From Cyanodermella asteris (lineage: Eukaryota; Ascomycota; Lecanoromycetes; Ostropales; Stictidaceae), in assembly GCA_900618795.1 (NCBI GenBank), contig UYJD01000005.1:1-64000 (forward strand): 64,000 nt of DNA. Reading direction: 5' to 3'. The notes beneath the pieces were generated by a model, which worked only from the letters and a program-made list of their open reading frames with translations, was not told where the DNA came from and made no database searches. Both the position numbers and the translations under genes were made by a program. Shown piece after piece: positions 10,862-19,207 of the stretch. Every line of letters begins with the position of its first letter. Position 1 is the first letter of the stretch.

Positions 10862-12277
10862 CTACGGCAGACCGCACATGTCCAGCACCCGTTCAATCTC
10901 GCGTGCGGTCTCCGCTGAGCATTCCATTTGATTCCCTCTGACCTTCTTCAATCTTGGGCGGCCCACGAATGGCTGTTTTGGCAGGACCCGGCGCTTGAAG
11001 AACCTCTTGGCCTTTCTGATCGACTCCTCGTACCTGGCCAGCTTCCGGTCTATCGGTTCGCAATGGAAAGCTTGTCCCGCATCCGTGCTATAAAACATCC
11101 GCAAGGCCTTCAGAGTTTGCGACGAAGCTCTTAACGCCTCACCGAAAAGCTCTTTCCGACGTGCACCTCCGGATGTGGGTATGCATTGGTATGCACGGAG
11201 TTCCATTTGCAGGTCATACATGTCGTCGAGCGCAAAGTAAATTAGGCCGTGGGCAAGTTCGTGCAGCCAGCTGTCGCTGCACAGTATCAGCATGCGCTGC
11301 ATAAACGCAGCATAGTCTGGATCCTTCCAGAGGGGATATGTTTCTGTGTTGAGACCAATGGCACCGTAGACGTTGTTTACGATGTCCACGAAAAGCTTTT
11401 GCCCGGAAACCTTGTTAGTCTCCATCTGTTTCGAGGCGAGCTCCACGGCATCCAAGGCCTTGGCGAAGTCGGGGACATAAGCCGGATGGCGTAAGTTGTG
11501 GCGGATGTTGGCAGTGTCTTCCCAAGTTTCGGCAAGTGCGAACCAGTCTTCGACGATGTTGCTCAGACTGGGATCCTCATCATGGAGCGGTCTTCTCCAT
11601 GCATCATCTGAACTGCGGGGAAGGCGAACGAGTTCCCTGATAAGGATTTCGTCGCGACTCTCAGGTGCGTTGGTGAAGAGTTCGATAGCCGGACGACAGC
11701 CCGCCTCTATTGCTGAGCACATTCCGTAGCAGAAAAAGTCTGGGCTCTTTCTCAAAAAGTCAACGTTCTTGCGACGGCGACCTGGCAACGGCCGACGGTC
11801 GAAACATTGCACAAAGACAAGGAAGTTGCCATGGGACTGTGTCCATTGCGGTGGATCCCACAGCACCATTTGACCGCGTGCGGTGTTCGACCATTGTATG
11901 ATCTGTTGAACTTGTTTGTCTGATGCATCCGTGGCAGGATTCTCCAAGAGATAATGAAAGAACCAAGGCCTGGCAATAAGGTCGGCCATTTGAGCACAGT
12001 ATACTGTATCTGCTGTTGTGTCTTTGTTGCGGAGGCCGACCGCGATCTGTTTGCCATGTTCGTCACATGCGTCTGTTTCGCGGAAGGCGTGTTGAATCAT
12101 TTTGCGTCGAATGGGCTCGGTCCCACAAATGCGCAGGAGTTTCCGTGAGCACATTTCGAGATTTGGAATGACGCCGGAGCAAGAAATCATCTCGATCAGC
12201 TCCTCTGGCAGACTTTCGAGTCTGCTGCGCGGTGCGGTTGTGGTCGAGGCAGCGACGGGCGTCATCGTTGCGGACAT
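10862..12277 (-). CDS. F-box-like protein, 471 aa
   Basis: A single uninterrupted coding exon starts at ATG 12277. After a Thr/Ala-rich leader, RLESLPEELIEMI and LEMCSRKLLRIC (about residues 18-55) form an F-box-like segment: Leu-Pro-Glu-Glu-Leu then a short second helix. The rest is a helical domain typical of fungal F-box-like proteins without recognised repeats, ending in a basic stretch (AKRFFKRRVLPKQPFVGRPR). F-box proteins recruit substrates to SCF ubiquitin ligases through Skp1; that role here is inference. A 65-nt intron (12279-12343; GTAAGT donor, GCTGAC branch, TTCAG acceptor) sits one base upstream of the start codon in the leader, which supports the chosen start. Confidence 0.75.
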   Translation of the reverse strand: MSATMTPVAASTTTAPRSRLESLPEELIEMISCSGVIPNLEMCSRKLLRICGTEPIRRKMIQHAFRETDACDEHGKQIAVGLRNKDTTADTVYCAQMADLIARPWFFHYLLENPATDASDKQVQQIIQWSNTARGQMVLWDPPQWTQSHGNFLVFVQCFDRRPLPGRRRKNVDFLRKSPDFFCYGMCSAIEAGCRPAIELFTNAPESRDEILIRELVRLPRSSDDAWRRPLHDEDPSLSNIVEDWFALAETWEDTANIRHNLRHPAYVPDFAKALDAVELASKQMETNKVSGQKLFVDIVNNVYGAIGLNTETYPLWKDPDYAAFMQRMLILCSDSWLHELAHGLIYFALDDMYDLQMELRAYQCIPTSGGARRKELFGEALRASSQTLKALRMFYSTDAGQAFHCEPIDRKLARYEESIRKAKRFFKRRVLPKQPFVGRPRLKKVRGNQMECSAETAREIERVLDMCGLP

Positions 12278-12278
12278 G

Positions 12279-12343
12279 CTGAAGTCAAAAAGTCAGCATC
12301 GAGCGAGACGCGGAAGGTTCTCATGGACGTGTGTCGAACTTAC
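12279..12343 (-). other. 5' UTR intron of the F-box-like gene
   Basis: On the minus strand the segment begins GTAAGTTCGACACACG, contains GATGCTGACTT as branch site and ends TTTTTGACTTCAG, followed by a single C and the ATG at 12277. Donor, branch and acceptor are all near consensus. Confidence 0.65.
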
Positions 12344-15300
12344 TTGTGGTCGGTTGTGATCTCAGCTGGTGACAGGTAAGAATAGGCGTTGGCAGCGTCT
12401 GTGAGGCTTGCTTGTGGACTTGAATGTTGTTGACGGCTTATTTCCGCAGACTGACGAAAGTGTGAAGAGTTTGAAGCTTCAAGAGCACAAGGACTGGATG
12501 CGGACTACTATGTATCTGCGCAATACTGCTGTGGATTCTGAAGTTGGCCGGCATTTTGTTTACCTTGACACTGGTTCTGGTGGTTAGTAGGTACCGCTGG
12601 TACCCAACCGCCTTTTGCCTCAATGGTCAACCCAAAGCGGCCCATTAAGGCTGACGACCTCCATTGTGGGCTATAGCACGCCTAATGAAGTTTACAGCTC
12701 AAAGTCTACTAAGACTAATTGCAAGTAGCAAGATATGTCATTCACAGATCTCCAACTATTTCTGGCAACCCCTTTCCACCGAACCCTTCCCGTGGACCAC
12801 TTCAACCTGCTTTCTTTCAAGCTTCCTCCCCATGAATACCCCCATGACGCCAAGTGGTGCTGTCGCATGTCGTTGCTGAGCCGTGTAAAACTGGGTGTAA
12901 TTGGAGATTTCGAGGGAGGATGGGACCAACGCCAACGTGGCTTGCTACGATTGCAGCTTCGTCCGCCCCTGTCGCAGTGGTGTTCAGCAGCTTGAGTGCG
13001 TTGCTGATGCTGGATCCCGACGCCGTGCACCGACGGAGAACACGGCATCCGTGAAAAAGTGTCGACGTGGCGAAGTTCAAACCCCCTCCGAGTAGTCTTG
13101 CTCGAGTTCTCCACCCAACGACGGAAGATTGTTCGTCGCTGGCGAACATTGAGCGTAGGTTGGCTGTTGTCGTTATAGGTTTTCGACGGCCGGACTCTCG
13201 CGGACCCCACGTTATAACTACAGGGGGCTCGCAGACGTGCTACTCCCACGCCAGCTTGTTTGCCCCCGTTTATGTTTGCAGCCTTACTCCCTCTTATCTG
13301 AAACTGCCCTCCATATCCATGATGATTCGAGCATGAAATCTCACTCGTGGGATGATGGACTTGCAGCTTCGACGCTCCGCTATCATCATCAGTATCCAGG
13401 CATTGAATGGGCTTTGGCATGAGGTGAGTCACTTACTCAGAAACGTAGCTGACGGTGGTTCCACATCAGACCTATGAGTGGTTGTCCACGTCGTTGTCCG
13501 GGCAGGATGTTGATGTCCGAGAGGCAACTGCAGGAAGCTGTATGTGCAATATGATAGCAAGGGAGCAGACTCAGTTCGCTTCCTCTCGAACGAAGCACCA
13601 GCCGTAGAAAGATGCCGATCGTCGTGTTCCTAGCAACTACCTCCTTTGAACAGATCGAGCGAGAGCCCATACGTGCGCCGCCTGGAACACTGGACTGCCA
13701 TCGGACATGACTTACATCAGGCCTGGCTCTGTCCGTGGTCGGTCTGCATGTATGAATTGAGCATTGTGCTCCTCAGGGTCTTGCTCCTCATGCCGCCGCT
13801 ACTTCTGGGGCGAGCGTCGTCTCTGATTTTGCATGGACTGCAGAGCTCGCTGTTGACTTCGATTCCTGGGTGCACAAGACTTTATCGCCACACACCAGGC
13901 TCACGCCGTGGTGGGAAAGATCGCGAACTCCATGACACCCGAACCGTCAGGTACGAGTGCAGGATGCCATCGAACTTGGCATTACTTGGAGTTGAGACCA
14001 AGCAGAACAGAGCCGCCGTCCAGGCCTCGATCAACCCGTTATCGAGACCCACGTTGCGGTGAAGCCCTAGACGAGGAGGCGTGAAGGTAGGCCGGGCTGC
14101 CGGGTTGAGTGCAGCCGCCGTTCGCAAGGCTCCAACAACTAGGTGATGATGTCCAGGCAAAAGATTGACCAGCCAAAGGTCGTGTCACCCGCTGGCTGAA
14201 TCAAACAACATTGGACCAGGGGGTGTTTCATTGTATGACTTCTGCAGAGGAGACCACAGCACGGCTAAACATTCCAAGCCCTCACAAGACACCTCGTGTT
14301 AGCGTCATGAGCACCGTTCGTGCGCGCAGAGTCCATGGCGAGTGCATGCGTTCAACATCGATGTACGCGCGATGTTTGGGAATTCCATTGCCTGGCGGAA
14401 TCGATCTTCTCTCGAAGAGAGCCACGGCACAGGATGGTCAGCGCATCTTGCGCGACCCTTGGATTGACTCATTTATATATACTCACCGCGAGCCAACAGG
14501 CTCAACGCGATGACTAGGGGTGAAAATAATTCACCAGCGGACGCTATGGCGGACATATTCCTCACTCGGAACCTGTTTCAATGTCATCCTGCAGATTTTT
14601 GTCAATACCTGCTTTCACGAATGACCACTGCATTTGGATAGGACTTACATCAAGTTCCGGCTCCGACCTCGATCGATTAGCATTGACGACTTCAGAATCA
14701 TGCTGCTCCCAGCAAGCCCCATGTCTTCGTGGGCAGGTAGCTTTCTGCACCTCTGTACCGTGCTCCGGTGGCATGATTTCGAAGCCAGGAAGAGTGGCCA
14801 CACGGACCTGTGCCAGCCACGCTACCGTATGGCAAGAACGAAACGACAGCCAGGAAAAGCGCGTACCACGAACGCATCCTGAAAGTTTTGCAACAGTCAG
14901 AATTCGCAACAGCGACCCACCTGCGGCCCAACTGGCCACTCCCAATCGTGTGTCTCATACACACCCTTGTCGGATAGTCCGGTGGAACGAGGACGCAGAA
15001 ACTCTCTTCGATGAGGGATATCGTGTTTAGCTGTCTTTTCAAGCAACGGCCCAATATCGGCCTCCGTGCGGACGTTTCACAGTCGAATCCGTCGTAATTG
15101 TCAACGGCCAATTACTGCCAATGTCTTCTGCTCATCGGTCACCATCTGAAAAGGGAGGTCGTTCCAGACGACCGTAATTCATATCACATCCGAGGATTGT
15201 ATGAAAATTTTTTGAACGTTCAATAGACCGTCGACAGACTCCATCATCGGCTGTTTAAACACAGCACACAGTTCTTCTACCGATTTGAGATCGTTAGGCA

Positions 15301-16630
15301 GACCCGACAGCGTGGGAAACGTGAGGAATCTGATATCTGGGTTCCTGGAACTCGATGATATCCACGCAAAAGCCCCTGGCTTGTACGGCAGAGCGTTTTT
15401 CGCGAGGCTTTGGAGTTGGATTGTTTGCGGCCGTTGAAGGGATTTTCGCGGCAGACGACGAAGGCATCTCCTGTCTCCACCTCGTGACTCGCTGCGGCCG
15501 TCGAGGAAGGACACGTCAGCTTCGTACTGTCGGACCCGGCCGTTCACACCAGGCCGTTCGGCATCCGTGAGACCGATCCCAAATCTCGCCTGACAAAGTT
15601 CAGTATTCCTGAGGTCCAAAGGCCCTTGCTGCTTTTGACTCACCCAATTTCTGTCTTTGCCACGCAGCCGACCGCCGTCTTAACTCTCACAGCCAGTTCC
15701 CTACCGTGACGGCCAGCACGCCATCGGTGCAGCCATATGATTGAGACAGCGGCGGCAGATAACAGAGCAGCGAACGACACCATCTCATTGTTGAGACATG
15801 GTTTTTTGACGAGGCGGACGCCATTTCTCCCCTCCTTTAGCGATAGCCGCGCACACGCGGTGCTTGCTTCTTTGGAAATTTCATTGCCGTTTTCAGATTG
15901 TGCGGCTCGTAACTTGCCGTCCAGATTAGATGGCCTGTTGCGGTGCGATCTCGTTTCTGTGCAGTGTCAGTTAAGGGTTCACATCTCGAGCAGTACATTG
16001 CGAAGGGAGCGTGAATGAAGTTGAACTTACTCCATGGAGCGAGAACCTTCTTTGCGGGGCTCTCTTCCAGCTTGGATGCTTTGACACAGCATCCCGGGCC
16101 ACCCCGTAGCTCCTCGCTGTAACTCTGCTGAGGAGGAGGCGGCCCGGCGCACGTGTCGTTAGCACCCTTTGTTGGTGCAGGGCGTCATTAGCACCCTTCG
16201 CCGGTGCTTCAACTGACATGGCGAGTATCCCTTAGGGATACTCCCTGTGACCGTTAGCATATTGTTCCAGGCGCCACATCGTTGATGTTGATGATTATTA
16301 TTGAAAAAAGGAAACTTACCAAGCAGTTGCCTTGAAGGTTGTGCTGCCAATGTATCCATCGGGAAACACAACACTCATGGAATGAACTCTTCTGCACTCC
16401 TCTTCTTGTGGTAGAGATTATCAAATGATAAAATCTGTCCAGTGTTAGCATGTTTCGATGAGAGTAGTTGCAGGCTTGACGATAGTGAAGTCAAGTTCAC
16501 AATATTTACCCTTGTGTTGAGCTTGGTACTTAACAAAGTCTTGCAGCAATCACAAGTCGAGGTATTCAATCAAATACATCGCCAAGCACGCTATGAAGTG
16601 CTGAACCAAGACTCGAGAAAACACATGGCC
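12344..16630. other. Gene desert with long but unsupported frames
   Basis: The longest frame (minus, 12692-13432) has no ATG at its 5' end and competes with equally open frames on both strands in GC-rich sequence. Frames at 13646-14062 plus, 14581-15030 plus and 15179-15643 minus show no domain I recognise. Minor structures are a 9-bp-arm palindrome at 16223-16243 (GAGTATCCC/GGGATACTC) and a duplicated TTAGCACCCTT-containing 30-mer around 16155-16210. Confidence 0.4.
14698..14877 (-). CDS. Short ORF with signal-peptide-like start (doubtful)
   Basis: The 59-codon frame begins MRSWYALFLAVVSFLPYGSV, a good hydrophobic secretion signal followed by Ala-Gly, then a short hydrophilic tail with a single Cys. 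A small secreted protein is possible, but length, context and composition give no further support. Confidence 0.2.
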   Translation of the reverse strand: MRSWYALFLAVVSFLPYGSVAGTGPCGHSSWLRNHATGARYRGAESYLPTKTWGLLGAA

Positions 16631-16750
16631 AAGTACATTGCCAAGCACTCAAACAAGTATCCAAACAAGTATCCAAGCAAGTATCAAGCCAAGTGTTTGA
16701 CACAATACTTGACAAAGTACTTGAGAGAATCATTGCTCAAGCACAATGCC
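16631..16750 (+). repeat. Degenerate 12-bp tandem repeat, ten units
   Basis: Ten consecutive 12-mers keep strict register: AAGTACATTGCC, AAGCACTCAAAC, AAGTATCCAAAC, AAGTATCCAAGC, AAGTATCAAGCC and five more diverged units. In the open plus frame they encode tetrapeptides of the form K-Y/H-x-x (KYIA, KHSN, KYPN, KYPS, KYQA), closed by AAA TAG. The enclosing frame 16442-16756 has no other sign of being a gene. The AAGTA core recurs in the repeats at 18.1 and 18.8 kb. Confidence 0.85.
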
Positions 16751-16860
16751 AAATAGCGGCAACAACACGTGAACACCAGCCAACAGTGACTCTTTCCGGT
16801 GAAAGCGAAGTGTGAAAGGACAGTAGTGATTGACTTACCATTGCACGTTTGATTTTCATA

Positions 16861-17094
16861 TTATTTTTCCACCTCTTTTCCGAGGCGGAGCAGCATAATT
16901 AGCTGTGAACGGGCTGCAATGAAAGCGGCAGACTGAAGGTGAAACTCGAGGGCAGGCGGATGCTTGCGGAAAAGCTTTCGGGCAACGACGGAGCCCGAAG
17001 TGATCTTGTTGTTGAGGTGATCCCGAACGGTGGTGGAGATCGCAGGGCATGCACAGAGCGAGAGATCAAATGTGATTGCGAGCCTGCAAAGCAT
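16861..17094 (-). CDS. Hypothetical 77-aa protein with TATA-type promoter (uncertain)
   Basis: The frame starts at ATG 17094 and is preceded on the minus strand by a TATAAAG box (17257-17263) and a pyrimidine-rich leader with CATCACACC and CTTTCTTC tracts, which resembles the promoter of a well-expressed fungal gene. The product has an N-terminal hydrophobic Cys-containing stretch (LCRLAITFDLSLCACP) and a basic middle. No family recognised. Another frame over the same leader starts without ATG, so the true exon structure may differ. Confidence 0.3.
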   Translation of the reverse strand: MLCRLAITFDLSLCACPAISTTVRDHLNNKITSGSVVARKLFRKHPPALEFHLQSAAFIAARSQLIMLLRLGKEVEK

Positions 17095-17256
17095 CTCAAG
17101 TAGAAGGCTCTGCAGACCGCAGGAGCTCTGCTGTCGATGTAATCGCAGAGGTGCTGGGCGCAAGGTGTTGTGCGGCTGCAGCGAAGAAAGCTGGCAGTGG
17201 ATGCTGGTGTGATGGAAAGGAAGAAAGGATTTGCAAAGAGCGAGAAAGAACTGTGC

Positions 17257-17263
17257 CTTTATA
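17257..17263 (-). promoter_or_regulatory. TATA-like box on the minus strand
   Basis: Minus-strand TATAAAG, 163 bases upstream of the 17094 ATG and followed by a C/T-rich leader. It is a motif match only. Confidence 0.35.
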
Positions 17264-17335
17264 CCCGTGGCCCGCACGCCGAGACCGCAAGTGATTCAGG
17301 GCTTCGACACGCTGCCTATCCTGACAACAAGCGCC

Positions 17336-17523
17336 CTGACGGCGGGCCGCGAGTGTTCTGACTCCTCCAGGGGCCGGCGAGAGGCGTGGAGGCTTGCTGA
17401 TTGGGCCCAGAGCCCAGCACGCGGTCTGCTCTGACGGCGAGAAGTGCCCTGACTCCGCCAGAGCGCCGGCGAGAGGAGCATTGAGCCTTGCTGATTGGTC
17501 CCAGAGTCCAGCACGGGGTGGAC
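17336..17523. repeat. Two-copy ~94-bp direct tandem repeat
   Basis: Copy 1 (17336-17430) and copy 2 (17431-17523) both run CTGACGGCG, then CTGACTC-GCCAG, CGGCGAGAGG, CTTGCTGATTGG, CCCAGAG and CCAGCACG in the same order. Divergence is moderate with small indels. No coding role is evident. A further CCTGAC motif just to the left suggests a third, mostly lost copy. Confidence 0.8.
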
Positions 17524-17946
17524 AGTCGTCTTCGGACCCTGTCGAGACTCATGAAGCCATGTAACAGCCCCTGGTCTGACGAGCAAGCATCGTGTGTGTT
17601 GATGGCGATTTAAATCAGCAGCGTGCAAGCCGCAGTCGCTCCAGCTTGCAGACTGACGCCGACCAGAGGAACCAGATGAGTAGCTCGCAGCCCTCGTAAT
17701 CACCATCCAACATGCTCGTCCGATCGTCGAATGTAGGCCCCCGGTGGCAATCGTAGCCAGCACAAGCACTTGTTGTGTGCGGTCGCTGAGGGTGAGAAAA
17801 AGGGGCGGCGTGCGTTGAGGCTGGCTCGGGCATCAGTGAGCAAGGCAGCCATAACTCACGCCATGCTTCACCAGTGACACGCAACAAAACACCAAAAATA
17901 AAAAACAACCACACCACCACCAACAACAACAACATCAGCATCAACG

Positions 17947-18258
17947 ATGCAAGAAAGAGGACGTCCCCGTGAGCGCCAGGGCCCACCAGCCCATCGAGGA
18001 TCATCTCCGCCTCGTCGTCGACAGACCCCCTCCCCTCCACCACCACCACCAGCACCTCCACCCACCCCCGCAAGCCCAGGCTTGACCTGGCATGTCACGA
18101 GTGAGTACTGACTTTGACACCGATCTGGGTACTCACCTGGGGACTCACCTGGGTACTCACCTGGGCACTCACATGGGTACCGATCACCTTACATGAAGCA
18201 ACGCTGACCAATCACAGTCATTTGGGTTGAATACCGCCCGATTGAGCACCAAGGATGA
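17947..18258 (+). CDS. Small proline/arginine-rich protein, two exons (uncertain)
   Basis: Exon 1 is 17947-18100 and exon 2 is 18218-18258, giving 64 aa. The leader is rich in ACAACA and CACCAC triplets, common before fungal start codons. The 117-nt intron has GTGAGT, ACGCTGACC and AATCACAG at the expected places. The protein is Arg-rich then polyproline (PSPPPPPAPPPTP). The intron contains a 12-bp tandem repeat (18126-18181). The minus-strand frame over the same DNA encodes a hydrophobic stretch only because the leader is CAA-rich, so I reject it. No function assignable. Confidence 0.4.
18126..18181. repeat. 12-bp tandem repeat within an intron
   Basis: TGGGTACTCACC, TGGGGACTCACC, TGGGTACTCACC and TGGGCACTCACA, then a partial TGGGTACC, run head to tail. 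The reverse strand reads GGTGAGTACCCA, and each unit therefore also presents a splice-donor-like GTGAGT on the minus strand. Confidence 0.9.
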
Positions 18259-18422
18259 ACTTGGAGGGGGCAGAGGATGAAAAACGGGCATGAAAAACGG
18301 GCTCCAGTATTTCGTTGACCGTTAAGGTCTAATAATAATTGACGTTGAAGGCTGCGGTCTCTCAGTACAACAACATCAACCTGTGGCAGTCCCTTCGCAA
18401 GTGTCTCCAGAACTCGTCATCG

Positions 18423-19110
18423 CCGTACATCGTCACCTACTCATGTCAGTAACGCAACAGGTACTTGGGTAAGTAGAACTAGGCATACCTTCACAAACAC
18501 CAAGACAAGTGGTGAGACAGCCACCTTGTACAAGGGCCTCCGCAAGTCGATGGTGGAACACATTATCAGCTACTCCTGTCAGTGCTTTCTCAGGTACGTG
18601 GGTAAGCAGTGCTTGACCTACCATCAACAGTCCTTCAACAAACACCGAGACAAGTTGGGAGGCGGAAAATTCTGCAGGTAAGTTCACAGATCGGCGTCGG
18701 AGTACTTGAACAGTCATTCAAATCAGTACTGACACAAACATGTGGATAGGTGTTACCATACCTACTGTCGACACTCATTTAACGACCCCCGGAGCAAGTA
18801 ACGAGGCAGCTCCCTTTGCAGGTACTGTGGCAGCGCCCTCTGCAAGCCTTGAGGCAAGTCCTTCAACAAGCACTGAGCCAATGCCTTTGGCAAGTACTGA
18901 CACAAGTCTGCCTGCAGGTACTTAAGCAGAGACCTCTGCAAGTCGTCCCATCCATCGTTTCCGGGGTACATCATCAGCTACCCATATCAGTACTGCACCA
19001 AACATGTGGGTAGACCGCACGGAACCTACCATCAGTGCTCCTCCAACAAATATCGAAACAAATACGGAGGTCAGGACAAGATCAGATGGCTCCACGAGTG
19101 TCGATACAAG
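18423..19110 (+). pseudogene. Decayed Ser/Thr-rich repeat ORF, four diverged units
   Basis: Four related blocks begin near 18423, 18553, 18700 and 18960. On the plus strand they keep one translated pattern: THVSNATGTWVSRT, then TPVSAFSGTWVSSA, then ISTDTNMWIGVTIPT, then THISTAPNMWVDRTEPTIS, each followed by Thr/Ser/Glu-rich text. In-frame stops interrupt it and no start is evident. The shared frame implies a former protein with a tandem Ser/Thr-rich module, the composition of secreted or wall proteins, now decayed. The spacing is irregular because the third block carries the 24-bp array. It lies just downstream of ETP1, on the opposite strand. Confidence 0.5.
18788..18944 (+). repeat. 24-bp tandem repeat (six units plus a partial)
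   Basis: Consecutive 24-mers start at 18788, 18812, 18836, 18860, 18884 and 18908; for example CCCTCTGCAAGCCTTGAGGC and CCTTTGGCAAGTACTGACAC begin units 3 and 5. Each splits into two 12-bp halves with a GCAAGTxCT core. Up to a stop at 18923-18925 the plus frame encodes octapeptides resembling P-x-A-S-x-E-A-x. Confidence 0.85.
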
Positions 19111-19207
19111 ATGAAGGTTAGCTAGAAGACCAAGTACCTACACAGGTACCACAACAGATTTGCCGGAAGGTTTTGCTGCTCGAACTGACATCTCGATTGG
19201 TGATAGC

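Noticed and set aside
12692-13432. 246-codon minus frame
   Set aside because: Begins with GTG, overlaps equally long frames in other phases, and shows no recognisable domain.
17615-18073. 152-codon minus frame with a predicted membrane segment
   Set aside because: The hydrophobic stretch is the antisense of a CAA/ACC-rich leader of the plus-strand gene.
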